A stretch of DNA of 64,000 nucleotides from an uncultured Clostridia bacterium (GTDB lineage Bacteria > Bacillota > Clostridia > Oscillospirales > Oscillospiraceae): the NCBI GenBank assembly GCA_946531435.1, contig CAMNAO010000003.1:1-64000 (forward strand). Reading direction: 5' to 3'. Position numbers and translations under genes: made by a program. How positions within the stretch are numbered: position 1 is the stretch's first letter; each line of letters begins with the position of its first letter. The notes beneath the pieces are model-generated. The model ran no database searches, was not told the DNA's origin, and saw only the letters and a program-made list of their open reading frames with translations. Below are positions 25,122-34,628 of this stretch, in pieces.

Positions 25122-26717
25122 ATGAAAACACTGATCAAAAACGCAAAAATCTATGACGGCAGCGGAAATCCGGCCTTTCCGGGTGAGATCCTGATCGCCG
25201 ACGATCGGATCGTAAAGGTGGCGGATACCATCGACGCGGAGGCTGACACTGTAATTGATCTCGGGGGCAAATCCATTTCCTCCGGATTCATTGACGGCCA
25301 CTCCCACAACGACTGGTTTGCCATCAAGAAGGATCCTCTCCCTTACTTTGAACCCTTCCTGCGCCAGGGGATCGCCACCTTCGTCGCGGGCAACTGCGGC
25401 GTCTCCGCCATCGGCTTTGAGAAGGACTGCCGCTACACCGACAAGCTGGGCGGCGGGCTCTTCGACTTTGAGGACACCACGGGGAAGTACGGCACCATCG
25501 ACGAGTTCTTCGCCCAGGTGGACGGAAACATGCCCTGCAATCTTCTGGAGCTGGCCGGGCACTGCTCCGCCCGTGCCGCCGCCGGAGGCAATGAAAACCG
25601 AAAACTGACAGCCCGGGAAGAGGAGGACATGCTGGCGATCCTGGAGAAGGCTCTGCAGCAGGGTGCGGCGGGCCTGTCTCTCGGCCTTATGTATGAGCCG
25701 GGTCTCTATGCCGATGTAGAGGAGCTGAAAAAGGTGGCGGCGCTCTGCGTCAAGTATAACAAGCCTCTGACCGTCCATCCCCGGGCGGAGTCCAAGGTTT
25801 CCATGGCCTATCCCCAGCTTTTCGGACGCTCCCACCTGCTCCGGGCCTTTGACGAGCTGGTGGAGATCGCCAGGGGAACGCCGCTGAAGCTGCAGTACTC
25901 CCACGCCATTTTTGTGGGGCGCAGCTCCTTCAAAGACAAGGGCGAGCTTCTGAAGCTGATGGAGGAGCTGCGCGCCTCGGGCACGGATGTGATGTTCGAC
26001 ATCTACAATGAGCTTCTGGGCGTCTCGGTCATCACGGTCATTCTGCCGGGCTGGTATCAGGGCATGAGCGTGGAGGAGCGGCGAAAGCCGCTGAACCGGA
26101 TCAAGCTGGCCGCCCTCGTCAAGGCCAGCAGCCTGCTCCTGGGCTTTGGCTTCAAGGACATCGTGATCGCCTACATCGGCCCCGGCTATGAGCGGTATGA
26201 GGGGAAATCCGTCCACGAGATCGCCCGGGAAGAGGGCATCAGCGACCTGAAGGCCTACCTGAAGCTCTGCGAGCTCAGCGATTTCCACGGCAGGGTCAAC
26301 ATGGGGCCCTATACCACCCCGGAGATCATCCATGAGTTCGAGCGCAACGAGCACTGTCTCTACATGACCGACGCCTGGGTGGAGCCCCACGGCGTGCAGA
26401 ATCCGGCGCTCTATGACTGCTACCCCAAGTTTTTGCGAGATTCCCTTCTGGGACTGGGAGACACCATGCCCAACACCATCCGCCGCATGACCGGCGCCAT
26501 CGCCGACCGCTTCATGATCCCCCGGCGCGGCTATGTCTGGGAGGGCTATTTTGCGGATCTCACCGTCTTCGATGAGGACGCCCTTCGCAGCGGCAGGCCG
26601 GATCAGGAGAAGCCCTTCGGCATCGAAAAGGTCTTCATCAACGGCAAGCTGGTCCTGAATGGGGGCGAGCTGGACAGAGAAGCGCTGAAAACGACCGGCC
26701 GCGCAATCAGGATATAA
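25122..26717 (+). CDS. N-acyl-D-amino-acid deacylase / D-aminoacylase-type amidohydrolase
   Basis: 531 residues from ATG 25122. Typical of the family: 'LIKNAKIYDGSGNPAFPGEI' at the start, metal-binding 'SGFIDGHSHND' (about 60), 'GNCGVS' (about 92), 'GLSLGLMYEPG' (about 185), 'HPRAES' and 'LKLQYSHAIF' for further metal ligands, and a C-terminal beta domain 'GYVWEGYFADLTVFD'. It removes N-acyl groups from D-amino acids or related amides in the cytoplasm. It has its own promoter and terminator, so it is a single-gene unit. Confidence 0.85.
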   Translation: MKTLIKNAKIYDGSGNPAFPGEILIADDRIVKVADTIDAEADTVIDLGGKSISSGFIDGHSHNDWFAIKKDPLPYFEPFLRQGIATFVAGNCGVSAIGFEKDCRYTDKLGGGLFDFEDTTGKYGTIDEFFAQVDGNMPCNLLELAGHCSARAAAGGNENRKLTAREEEDMLAILEKALQQGAAGLSLGLMYEPGLYADVEELKKVAALCVKYNKPLTVHPRAESKVSMAYPQLFGRSHLLRAFDELVEIARGTPLKLQYSHAIFVGRSSFKDKGELLKLMEELRASGTDVMFDIYNELLGVSVITVILPGWYQGMSVEERRKPLNRIKLAALVKASSLLLGFGFKDIVIAYIGPGYERYEGKSVHEIAREEGISDLKAYLKLCELSDFHGRVNMGPYTTPEIIHEFERNEHCLYMTDAWVEPHGVQNPALYDCYPKFLRDSLLGLGDTMPNTIRRMTGAIADRFMIPRRGYVWEGYFADLTVFDEDALRSGRPDQEKPFGIEKVFINGKLVLNGGELDREALKTTGRAIRI

Positions 26718-26736
26718 TGCAATCCCGCAGTTAAAG

Positions 26737-26755
26737 CATTTATTATAAAACCCCA
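26737..26755 (-). repeat. Half-site related to the 17468-17536 element
   Basis: Minus strand GGTTTTATAATAAATGCT differs at only two positions from GGTTCTATAATAAATGTT, the outer end of the inverted-repeat element at 17468. No second arm is present here. It lies just beyond the amidohydrolase gene. Confidence 0.4.
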
Positions 26756-26763
26756 ATTGACTA

Positions 26764-26806
26764 AACCCGGCCGGTCTCCATGGACCGGCCGGGTTCGTTC
26801 TTTTTC
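26764..26806 (+). terminator. Rho-independent terminator of the amidohydrolase gene
   Basis: AACCCGGCCGGTC (26764-26776) pairs perfectly with GACCGGCCGGGTT (26783-26795), followed by CGTTCTTTTTC. Confidence 0.85.
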
Positions 26807-27060
26807 TGTTTTGCGCCGCATCTGGCGAGGCTACGCTCACATCGGATGGCGCCGAACCGGATGTGTCTTTGGAGCAGCGCCTTCTTATCCGGCCTATCCT
26901 CCAACGCCAAAAAGAGCCTAAAGTATAAACAAAACCCAAAGCCGCCGCTCATGGCTCAGATCCGGCAGCTCTGCCAAACGGATCGGCGATCCCTTTTCCA
27001 TACAGGCGTTCTTGAACCAAAAACAGTCGGGATAGAGGCCGTCAGGTGCTTCTCCATGTC

Positions 27061-27086
27061 AAAACCCGGCCCAAACCGGGCCGGTT
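27061..27086 (-). terminator. Terminator of the IlvD/Edd gene
   Basis: On the minus strand CCGGCCC (27078-27084) and GGGCCGG (27066-27072) form a stem followed by GTTTTG. It is about 45 bases past the stop at 27132. Confidence 0.6.
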
Positions 27087-27131
27087 GTCGCTGCGCTCCA
27101 CAGGTGCCCCGGATCATTTCCTTTCCGGGCC

Positions 27132-28883
27132 TCAATCCCCATAATCCAGATAGGCTCCCTTCATGGGGGAGGCTGCCAGCAGGGAGAAGAGGCGCAGGGC
27201 ACCGGATTTGTACTTTGCCGGCTTGGGCTTCCAGTGCTTTCTCCGCTCCGCGAGGATGGCTTCGATTTCCTCCGGTGTCTTTCGCTCCCCTTGGACGCCC
27301 ACGATCTCCAGCACCCGCTCCCTCACGTCCAGATGAATGAGGTCCCCCTCCTCCACGAGGGCGATAGGACCGCCCGCCTGGGCCTCCGGGCTGACGTGGC
27401 CGATGACCGGTCCGGTGGAGGCGCCGGAAAAGCGCCCATCGGTGATGAGGGCGATTGCCTTCCCCAGCTCTTTATCCGAAGAGATGGCCTCAGAGGTATA
27501 GAACATCTCCGGCATGCCGGAGCCCTTGGGCCCCTCATAGCGGATGAAGACCGCGTCCCCCGGCTGCACCCGGTGGTGCAGCACCGCGTCGATGCAGGCC
27601 TCCTCGCTGTCGAAGGGCCTTGCCCGGAGCACAGCGGAGAACATCTCTTTGGGGCAGGCGGTGTGCTTGATGACCGCCCCCTCCGGGGCCAGGTTGCCAT
27701 AGAGCACCGCCACAGAGCCGTCGGTGCCGATGGCCTTTGCCCGTGGACGGATGATGTCCTCTTTTGTCAGGGAAAGGCCACGCTGCTCGCCGGCCTTTTT
27801 GAGCCAGCTTTCACAGCGCTCATAGAAGCCGCTTTCCTTCAGCTTCGCCAGGTTCTCCCCCAAAGTCTTCCCGGTGACGGTCATGACGTCCAGGTGCAGA
27901 AGGTCCCGGATCTCCTCCATGAGGGCGGGAACGCCCCCGGCGTAATAGAAGAACTCGGCGGGCCAGCGCCCGGCAGGACGCAGATCCAGGAGATAGGGCG
28001 CGCCCCTGTGGAGACGGTCAAAGGTCTCTCCGGTGATCTCGATGCCCAGCTCATGGGCGATGGCCGGCAGGTGCAGCAGGGTATTGGTGGAGCCGGAGAT
28101 GGCCGCGTGGACCAGGATGGCGTTTTCAAAGCTCTCCTTCGTCACGATCCAGCTGGGACGCATGGCTTCGTCCCCCGCCATCTCAGCCGCCCGCTCCCCT
28201 GCCCAGCGCGCGTAATCCAAAAGGTCCGGGCTTGTGGCGGGCAGCAGGGCGCTGCCCGGAAGGGCCAGGCCCAGGGCCTCCGCCATGATCTGCATGGTGG
28301 AGGCGGTGCCGATGAAGGAACAGGCGCCGCAGCTTGGGCAGGCATTGCACTTGGCCCAGTTCAGCTTTTGCTCATCGATCTCCCCCCGTTCATATTGGGC
28401 AGCGTACATCCCCAACTGCTCCAGGGTCAGAAGCTCGGGTCCCGCAGCCATGACGCCGCCGGGGACCACCACCGAGGGGATATCCACCCGCATGAGGCCC
28501 ATGAGGCAGCCGGGCAGACCCTTGTCACAGCTGGCGAGATAAACCCCGGCGTCGAAGGGCGTGGCGTTCGCCTGGATCTCAATCATGTTGGCGATGCTCT
28601 CCCGGCTCACAAGGGAGTAATTGATGCCGTCGGTACCCTGGCTCTCCCCGTCGCACATATCCGTACAGAAGTAGCGGGCGCCGTGCCCGCCCGCCTTGGT
28701 CACGCCCTCCCGGACCTTCTCCACCAGGGTGTCCAGATGACCGGAGCCGGGGTGGCTGTCCCCGAAGGTGCTGGCAATGTAAACCTGGGGCTTCTTGAGG
28801 TCCTCCACGGTCCACCCGGTCCCCAGGCGCAGAGGATCCATCTCCGGTGAAAGCTCTCTCATTTTCTGACTGTGCAGCATCAT
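27132..28883 (-). CDS. IlvD/Edd-family dehydratase
   Basis: 583 residues. Cluster-binding cysteines are in '[11 protein letters not shown]' (about 125) and '[12 protein letters not shown]' (about 188); '[15 protein letters not shown]' (about 270), '[19 protein letters not shown]' (about 395) and '[12 protein letters not shown]' (about 490) are family hallmarks. Members dehydrate 2,3-dihydroxy acids: dihydroxy-acid dehydratase of branched-chain amino acid synthesis, 6-phosphogluconate dehydratase, or sugar-acid dehydratases. No ilv genes are near, and the neighbourhood is catabolic, so a sugar-acid role is more likely than IlvD. Two adjacent ATGs (28883, 28880) could both start it. Confidence 0.8.
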   Translation of the reverse strand: MMLHSQKMRELSPEMDPLRLGTGWTVEDLKKPQVYIASTFGDSHPGSGHLDTLVEKVREGVTKAGGHGARYFCTDMCDGESQGTDGINYSLVSRESIANMIEIQANATPFDAGVYLASCDKGLPGCLMGLMRVDIPSVVVPGGVMAAGPELLTLEQLGMYAAQYERGEIDEQKLNWAKCNACPSCGACSFIGTASTMQIMAEALGLALPGSALLPATSPDLLDYARWAGERAAEMAGDEAMRPSWIVTKESFENAILVHAAISGSTNTLLHLPAIAHELGIEITGETFDRLHRGAPYLLDLRPAGRWPAEFFYYAGGVPALMEEIRDLLHLDVMTVTGKTLGENLAKLKESGFYERCESWLKKAGEQRGLSLTKEDIIRPRAKAIGTDGSVAVLYGNLAPEGAVIKHTACPKEMFSAVLRARPFDSEEACIDAVLHHRVQPGDAVFIRYEGPKGSGMPEMFYTSEAISSDKELGKAIALITDGRFSGASTGPVIGHVSPEAQAGGPIALVEEGDLIHLDVRERVLEIVGVQGERKTPEEIEAILAERRKHWKPKPAKYKSGALRLFSLLAASPMKGAYLDYGD

Positions 28884-29099
28884 TTTTCTCTCCCTTCCCC
28901 CATCCGGGGCGGATCACTCTTCTATTGCAACACTTGAATAGACGGAATACCGCTTCCCCTTTTCCGGCAGGAAGAGCAGTGTATCCTGCCCCAGCCGCTC
29001 CGCTCCATTACCGGGTTTCGGAGCCGGCCGCGCGGAACCGCGCCAGTCCGTTTTTGCAAAGGGATGCCGCGCAGACCGGAAGAGGCCGCAGAGATGCAA

Positions 29100-29129
29100 G
29101 CCCCGGCCGGTCAGGCGACAGGCCGGGGC
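29100..29129 (-). terminator. Possible terminator of the STAS/SpoIIE operon
   Basis: GCCCCGGCC (29100-29108) and GGCCGGGGC (29121-29129) form a 9-bp GC stem about 35 bases past the STAS stop. The T-run on the minus strand is weak (TTGCATCTCT). Confidence 0.45.
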
Positions 29130-29162
29130 CTTCAGGACATCCGGTTTCCTTTTCTCTTCCTC

Positions 29163-29459
29163 TTATTCAATCGTCAGGATATCGGCGAATCCGGTGACGT
29201 CAAATATTTCATTGATCACTTCGTTGACGTTCAAGACCTTCATGCCGCCCTTCTTCACCATGGCCTTATGGGCTCTCAGCAGCACCCGCAGCCCGGCGGA
29301 AGAAATGTAGTCCAGCTTGCCGAAATCCAGAGTCAGGCTGTCCGCGTCGTCCAGGGAATCCTTGAGTTCCTTTTCCAGTTCCGGGGCAGTCACGGTATCC
29401 AGGCGTCCCTCCAGGGCGATTTCCAGGTTCGTTCCGTTCTGATTCCTGATAATGGTCAT
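29163..29459 (-). CDS. STAS-domain anti-sigma factor antagonist
   Basis: 98 residues covering one STAS domain: 'LEIALEGRLDTVTAPELEKEL' then 'LDFGKLDYISSAGLRVL', with Ser53/Ser54 as the phosphorylation site used by RsbV/SpoIIAA-type proteins. Dephosphorylated it binds the HATPase encoded upstream. GAGGGGAAAAC precedes the ATG. It is the last gene of the partner-switch operon; the SpoIIE phosphatase upstream should dephosphorylate it. Confidence 0.85.
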   Translation of the reverse strand: MTIIRNQNGTNLEIALEGRLDTVTAPELEKELKDSLDDADSLTLDFGKLDYISSAGLRVLLRAHKAMVKKGGMKVLNVNEVINEIFDVTGFADILTIE

Positions 29460-29474
29460 TGTTTTCCCCTCTTT

Positions 29475-29882
29475 TTATATTGTTTTCTTCAGGCACAGGA
29501 TGTTCTTTCCGTCCCTGTAATGGTAACCGATCTCATCCATGGTTTTCTTGACCAGGAAAATGCCCAGGCCCCCGACCTCTCTTTCCGATATATCCAGGGA
29601 TGTATCCGGATCCTCATGCCTCAACGGATCAAAGGGAATGCCCTGATCGATAAAGGCGACGGAAAAGAGCCGTGACGCCGCCTCGAAGCTGTACCGAATG
29701 GTGACGGATCCGCTCTTATCCGGATAAGCATAGCGGGCAATATTGCTGAATATTTCATCGATGGCCAGATCGATCTGCATCTGCGCCTTCATGGAGCAGC
29801 CCAGCTTTTCCAGTTCTTCATCGATCCACGCGGTGACATCCGGGATGCTTTCGATCTCGGCGGAGAAACTCATTTCCTGCAT
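29475..29882 (-). CDS. Anti-sigma regulatory factor, HATPase_c (RsbW-like) kinase
   Basis: 135 residues. N-box 'IDLAIDEIFSNIARYAY', then 'FIDQGIPFDP' and 'GGLGIFLVKKTMDEIGY' are the ATP-binding boxes of the GHKL fold. It would bind a target (sigma factor or other partner) and phosphorylate the STAS protein. No sigma factor gene is adjacent, so the output may be something other than a sigma factor. AAGGAGGGCTGATC precedes the ATG. Confidence 0.85.
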   Translation of the reverse strand: MQEMSFSAEIESIPDVTAWIDEELEKLGCSMKAQMQIDLAIDEIFSNIARYAYPDKSGSVTIRYSFEAASRLFSVAFIDQGIPFDPLRHEDPDTSLDISEREVGGLGIFLVKKTMDEIGYHYRDGKNILCLKKTI

Positions 29883-29884
29883 GA

Positions 29885-32068
29885 TCAGCCCTCCTTGTCC
29901 ACAGCTTCAGGTCCTTTATACTCCAGGCACAGCATGGTCAAGTCATCAAATTGTTCCGCATCCAGAACGAAGCTGTCCACGGATTTGCGCATATTTTTCA
30001 GTATATCCATGGGCGAAGCATCCGGGTGTTCATTCAGCGCCTCCAGCATGCGCTCTGTGCCGTAGAGTTCCTGCAAAGCATTCGTGGCCTCCGGCACGCC
30101 GTCCGTGTAAACGAACAGCTTAGCCCCCGGCTCCAACTGAATGACGTACTCCTTGTACCGGATCCCTTCCATACCGCCGATCACAAAGCCGTGCTTGTCC
30201 TTATAGAGCTCGAAGCATCCATGAGGCTGCTTGAACACGGGATATTCATGGCCCGCGTTGGCACAGGTCAGCTTGCCGGTGGACAGCTCCAGAATGCCGA
30301 TCCAAACAGTCACGAACATCTGGGCCTCATTATTGGAACAAATGGCTTCATTGGTTTTCGTCAGGATCTCACCCGGCGACCGGCCCAGCATGGCCACGCT
30401 CTGCAGGATGATCTTGCTGGCCATCATGAACAGTGCCGCGGGCACGCCCTTGCCGGATACATCGGCCATCACCATGCACAGATGATCGTCGTCCACCAGG
30501 AAATAATCGAAGAAATCGCCGCCCACCTCCTTGGCCGGATCCATTCTGCCGATGACGTCAAAATCCGTCCGATCCGGGAACGCCGGCACGATATGGGGAA
30601 GCATGGCCGCCTGGATCTGCGTGGCTAAGGTCAGTTCCGCGCCGATCCGCTCCTTTTCCGCGGTCACACGCCGGACCGTGTCCAGGTATTCCACCGTTTT
30701 ATGGGAAATCGTCGCGAAGGACCGCGCAAGCTCCTCCACCTCGTCGCCGGTTTTATAGGCATCCTCCATTTTGAATTCCAGGTTCGTTTCACTTAAGGCT
30801 GCGATCCGTTTGGTGATGGTGTTCAGGGGCCTCACGATCCGTTTGCTCATGATGAACGCGCCCAGCAGCATCACCAGGAGCAAAACGATCAGAACGCCCC
30901 AGAGCCAGGTCAGACCCGCTGCGCTTTTGCTTCGATAAGCAGCCACCGCTTCCTGCTGAATCCCCTGATAATCGTCCTCCAGCTGATGAACAGGCCGCTC
31001 CGCCTCCGCCTCGCTGTAAGCGGCGAGCAGCGTCCACCCCACGGTTTTCATGGGAACACCGATGGCGTAATAGGTTTCTCCCGCCGCGTGCACCAGCCGC
31101 ACATCCGTTTTGCCCTGCATGGCGTCCCGCACCAGGGCGGCAAGCTCCTCATATTCCGAATACCTCAGATCCGGCGCCTCGGCGGAATTCATCACCTGAA
31201 ACTCGCCGTTATCTGAGGGCGCGATGATGAGATGCCCGTTCTGGTTGACCACCCCGAGAAATCCGCCGTTTTCAACGGATCTCCGGATCGCCCGCTCCAT
31301 ATCATCCAGAAAAAGGTCCGCCCCCGCTACACCCAGCAGGGCCCCATCCGCGCCGTACACCGGCAGAGAGCAGGTGACGCACATACGGCCTGTCCGATAG
31401 TCATATTCCACATCGGAAAAAACCATCTCCCCCGCTTCTGCCGCCTGAAGATACCAGTAGCGGCTGCAGGCGTCGTAGGGTGTGAAGGAACCGTCTTCCT
31501 CGATCCAGTTGCCGGGAACGGTGTCGGCCATCAGCGTTGCGCCTTCCGGCAGGGTAAACCAAATATTGTCTGTCCCATAAGCACCGCAGAGGGAAATCAT
31601 CAGATCCGTCATATTGGCGATAATCCCCAGCTTGTCATCCACCGCCGACGCTTCCAGTCCCTCCGCAAAGAGAGCTTTCACAAACAGCTCCCCATCATGA
31701 GAGGCATCCGGTCTTTGCCATGCCGCCCGTGGCGTCTCGTCCGGGTTTTCCAGCAGCTTGGCGGCATAATCGCCCACCATCTGAACGCCGACTGCCCGAT
31801 CATGGAACAGCTGATCCGTCAGCTTCGCCTCCAGCTCCGTCTGGCGATCCATGTTCTCCACGATCACCGTATCGATCACCGTCGCGGTGGTGCCGGTCAC
31901 GGAGGAGAGCTGCCTCTCGCTTGTATCCCGGGTAAGGCCTGTCAATAAGCTGTTCTGGGTCAGCATGGAAGCCACAAACACCCCCGCCACCAGAAACATT
32001 GCAATCAGGACCAGGGTCACGACCTTGCTTTCGATGCCGCCGATCACCAGATGCTTCAATCTTTTCAA
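29885..32068 (-). CDS. Membrane sensor with dCache-like domain, HAMP and SpoIIE-type PP2C phosphatase
   Basis: 727 residues starting with TTG at 32068 (GGGGGTGATATCCG upstream). A membrane span at about 15-37, a large extracytoplasmic region (about 40-385; 'WYLQAAEAGEMVFSDVEYDYRTGRM' style dCache motifs, and 'GADLFLDDME'), a second span at about 390-413, a HAMP segment ('SKRIVRPLNTITKRIAALSET'), a coiled linker, and a PP2C/SpoIIE domain with 'PAKEVGGDFFDYFLVDDDHL' and 'ADVSGKGVPAALFM'. It should dephosphorylate the STAS protein when a ligand binds outside the cell, starting the partner switch. Confidence 0.9.
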   Translation of the reverse strand: MKRLKHLVIGGIESKVVTLVLIAMFLVAGVFVASMLTQNSLLTGLTRDTSERQLSSVTGTTATVIDTVIVENMDRQTELEAKLTDQLFHDRAVGVQMVGDYAAKLLENPDETPRAAWQRPDASHDGELFVKALFAEGLEASAVDDKLGIIANMTDLMISLCGAYGTDNIWFTLPEGATLMADTVPGNWIEEDGSFTPYDACSRYWYLQAAEAGEMVFSDVEYDYRTGRMCVTCSLPVYGADGALLGVAGADLFLDDMERAIRRSVENGGFLGVVNQNGHLIIAPSDNGEFQVMNSAEAPDLRYSEYEELAALVRDAMQGKTDVRLVHAAGETYYAIGVPMKTVGWTLLAAYSEAEAERPVHQLEDDYQGIQQEAVAAYRSKSAAGLTWLWGVLIVLLLVMLLGAFIMSKRIVRPLNTITKRIAALSETNLEFKMEDAYKTGDEVEELARSFATISHKTVEYLDTVRRVTAEKERIGAELTLATQIQAAMLPHIVPAFPDRTDFDVIGRMDPAKEVGGDFFDYFLVDDDHLCMVMADVSGKGVPAALFMMASKIILQSVAMLGRSPGEILTKTNEAICSNNEAQMFVTVWIGILELSTGKLTCANAGHEYPVFKQPHGCFELYKDKHGFVIGGMEGIRYKEYVIQLEPGAKLFVYTDGVPEATNALQELYGTERMLEALNEHPDASPMDILKNMRKSVDSFVLDAEQFDDLTMLCLEYKGPEAVDKEG

Positions 32069-32129
32069 CGGATATCACCCCCGTTTTTCGGCTTTGATCC
32101 TATCTCGAGAAAACACTAAGTACCGCGCT

Positions 32130-33002
32130 TCAACTTAAGGGCGGCAGTTCGTGGATATCATAGGTTTCGTAATAGATCTCAAATGCCGTCTCCACGTCGC
32201 CGGACAGCTCGATCAGGGCCCCCGCCTGGAACATGGCGGACAGGCTGCCGGAGGGCGCCTTCCACGCGGCATTGGATACGACCTGAATCCGGTCCTCTTC
32301 CGCCTGCTTCTGCCGGAGGATCGACTCAGCTTCGAAAAGCAGCGTTCCGGTGGCAATGTGATAATCGCTGGAAACAATGGCCAGCGTTTGGACCTGAGGG
32401 TAGTGCTCCGCGAGAATATCAAAGGTGTAGATGGCATTCTGCGCCGTCGTGAGAGACCGATCCTCCACGATCACGCGGTCAGAGGAGAGTCCATGTTCGA
32501 TCAGCCACTCCGCCATCTTCCCGGCTTCGGTCACCCCTTCGTTTGCAGACGCCGTCCCGCCGCCTGTGCAGACGACGAGCGCACGCGGGTATTTCTCCGC
32601 GCTGTTCAGAACGACCTTCAGCCGCTCAATGAGTTCCGGACGCATGGCACCATCGGGCTCCAGCTGAAAGCCGAGCGCCACGATGGCCAATTCATCCGTT
32701 TCCGGCAAACCGTCCGGCAGAACGCCATAATAGATCGGCAGATCCGAAGCGCAGGACCGCCACAGGTCCATGATCTTTCCCCAGCGGAGGGCGGCTTCGG
32801 CGTCTAACTCTGTGAGTTCCTGTATCAGCTCGCCGATGCGCGTCTCCGCTTCCTCGCCGTAACTGCCATAATCCACGATCATCTCTTCCAGGATCTCCCG
32901 GCTGTCTCGTGCCGGCTGCTTCTGCTCCGCGCATCCCGCGCAGAGGCAAAGCACACATAACGATAAAAGGAGCGCGAGAAAGCCCCGTCCTTTCTTGTTC
33001 AT
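32130..33002 (-). CDS. YdcF/SanA-type (DUF218) lipoprotein
   Basis: 290 residues from ATG 33002; a GTG five codons upstream is an alternative. A lipoprotein signal peptide ends in LCAGC (Cys24). The DUF218 domain lies at about 105-270: 'AIVALGFQLEPDG', 'ALVVCTGGGTASANEGVTEAG', 'VIVEDRSLTTAQNAIYTFDIL', 'LAIVSSDYHIATGTLLFEAE'. Family members bind nucleotides or sugars and relate to envelope integrity; the reaction is not known. It is 49 bases downstream of a second DUF218 gene, a duplicated pair of different topology. Confidence 0.8.
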   Translation of the reverse strand: MNKKGRGFLALLLSLCVLCLCAGCAEQKQPARDSREILEEMIVDYGSYGEEAETRIGELIQELTELDAEAALRWGKIMDLWRSCASDLPIYYGVLPDGLPETDELAIVALGFQLEPDGAMRPELIERLKVVLNSAEKYPRALVVCTGGGTASANEGVTEAGKMAEWLIEHGLSSDRVIVEDRSLTTAQNAIYTFDILAEHYPQVQTLAIVSSDYHIATGTLLFEAESILRQKQAEEDRIQVVSNAAWKAPSGSLSAMFQAGALIELSGDVETAFEIYYETYDIHELPPLS

Positions 33003-33053
33003 ATCAGCAACGTCCACCTGCTCTCATTTCTTGACCGGAAACCGTCATTTCAG

Positions 33054-33998
33054 CTATGATCCCATCAGCCATGCGGAAAGAAAACAGATCGCGGCGGCCG
33101 CCAGATGCTGCCAGGGAACCATTGTCAGCACGGCGACGACCTCCCGCGCAAATCCGTTTGGCCAGAAATACCATTTTGTACTGCTTGCCAAGCCTTCCGC
33201 GTCAAGACCTGCTTTTTGAGCCAGCATCCCGCTGCGCAGCACATGATAATTGGTCGTGGCAAAGCATACCTTGGCATCCGGATTCACCTCGTCAATGATT
33301 CTTTTGGAAAACAGCATGTTTTCATAGGTATTGCGGGACGCCTTTTCCGGCAGGACCTCATACTGCTCCGCCCCGTGGGACAGGAGATAGAATTCCATGG
33401 CAGAGCCCTCGCTCATGATCTCGTCGGGTCCCTGTCCGCCCGTGGGGATATAGTGTGCCTGCTTTCCTGTCGCCCGCTCCTGATCCCAGGCAAAGCGTAT
33501 GGCCCTGTTTGTCCTGCCCTTCAAAAGGGGCAGCAAGCCGCCCTGCTTGCTGATGGAGCAGCCGGGAATAATAACGAAATCCTTGTCATAGGCCGGCTTG
33601 TGCTTTGCCGCCAGGAAGCCCATCAGCAGGATCCCCGAGAGAAGGTAATTGGAATAGCAGCCCATCAGCAAAATAAATACGGATAGGAGATGGCCCGGCG
33701 CAAGTCGGAGAAGTGTGAGGCACAGCAGGTTTCCCGCCATCCAGAAGAGCCCCAGAGCGGCTCCCGCCAGGTTTCTCGGTCGGAAGCCCTCATGCCGCAG
33801 CAGGGAAAAACCGCTCATCGACAAAAACACGGTCAACGCCGCGGAAAAGACGAAATAGGTAAGGAAATGGATCCGCGGAGTCAGAGGTCTTCCCGTAATC
33901 AGAAAGGAAAGGAGCTGCATCAGCAAAAAAACCGCCGCGCCGCCGATCATGCATCCCATCGGGGAATACATCAGCTTCTTTTTCATTCTTTGTGCCAC
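33054..33998 (-). CDS. YdcF-type (DUF218) membrane protein
   Basis: 314 residues from GTG 33998, chosen because GGGAGG lies 10 bases upstream; an ATG further upstream (34031) is the alternative. Four to five membrane spans (about 16-35, 45-62, 80-96, 105-130) precede a DUF218 domain: 'FVIIPGCSISKQGGLLPLLKGRTNRAI', 'YIPTGGQGPDEIMSEGSAM', 'EKASRNTYENMLFSKRII', 'VCFATTNYHVLRSGM', and a final C-terminal span. Probably acts in envelope metabolism together with the following lipoprotein. Confidence 0.85.
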   Translation of the reverse strand: MAQRMKKKLMYSPMGCMIGGAAVFLLMQLLSFLITGRPLTPRIHFLTYFVFSAALTVFLSMSGFSLLRHEGFRPRNLAGAALGLFWMAGNLLCLTLLRLAPGHLLSVFILLMGCYSNYLLSGILLMGFLAAKHKPAYDKDFVIIPGCSISKQGGLLPLLKGRTNRAIRFAWDQERATGKQAHYIPTGGQGPDEIMSEGSAMEFYLLSHGAEQYEVLPEKASRNTYENMLFSKRIIDEVNPDAKVCFATTNYHVLRSGMLAQKAGLDAEGLASSTKWYFWPNGFAREVVAVLTMVPWQHLAAAAICFLSAWLMGS

Positions 33999-34029
33999 TG
34001 CAAGAAAACCTCCCGGTAGTAGAGTTCTC

Positions 34030-34628
34030 ATCTTTCACTCTGTGAGGATGCATCACACATCCGAAAGCTTCAGACACCGTACTGTTCGCAGGAAAATGCC
34101 GCTCATGCGCATGATCGCGCGTTCTCTCAGCTTATGGATCCTGTAACTGCCGGTCAGATTCAACGGAACAGCGCCTGATATGAGCCTATAGCATTCCAAT
34201 TCCTATGCCGATCATACCATAATACCTGCCATTTTTAAAGCCTTGTTCCCCTCTTTACGATCATAACTCCGGATGCATCCGGCAAGGAAGTGATATACCC
34301 AGGCACCGGATGATATACAATCTGCGGTTCTGATACGAAAAAGGGAGCTTTTCCTACCGGAGATCAAGCTCTTCGAAAGGAAGCCCCATTCCAAAAAAAG
34401 TATCAAAGAAAACCCGGAATCATCATCACGCATCCGTGGATCGCCAGAGATGATTCCGGGTTGAACTTCGTTTTCAGGAAATGAACAACCTGCTGAATCA
34501 TTTCTAAGTCAGCAAGCTGCAGCAAGCGATTATCTTGCCGTAAATGAGGGAGATTCTTACAAACGACAGCGTCTCATCCGAAGGCGGTCAGGCGCTGTTA
34601 CCCTTTCTTTACCCCCCAAGTCTCCTTC
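34030..34628. other. Gene-free stretch with one hairpin
   Basis: About 600 bases without a supported gene. Short frames on both strands lack ribosome sites. The only clear structure is the inverted repeat 34411-34462. Confidence 0.5.
34411..34462 (-). terminator. Probable terminator of the sulfatase-maturase gene
   Basis: AACCCGGAATCAT (34411-34423) and ATGATTCCGGGTT (34450-34462) are perfectly inverted around a 26-base loop. On the minus strand the stem is followed by TTCTTTG and then a T-run. It is about 165 bases past the gene end at 34629. Confidence 0.5.

Noticed and set aside
24930..26939. Open frame of more than 600 codons on the minus strand across the amidohydrolase gene
   Set aside because: Antisense shadow; the plus-strand protein has all family motifs and its own promoter and terminator.
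34212..34433. Small minus-strand frame of 73 codons
   Set aside because: No ribosome site, unusual composition, covers the loop of a terminator-like hairpin.
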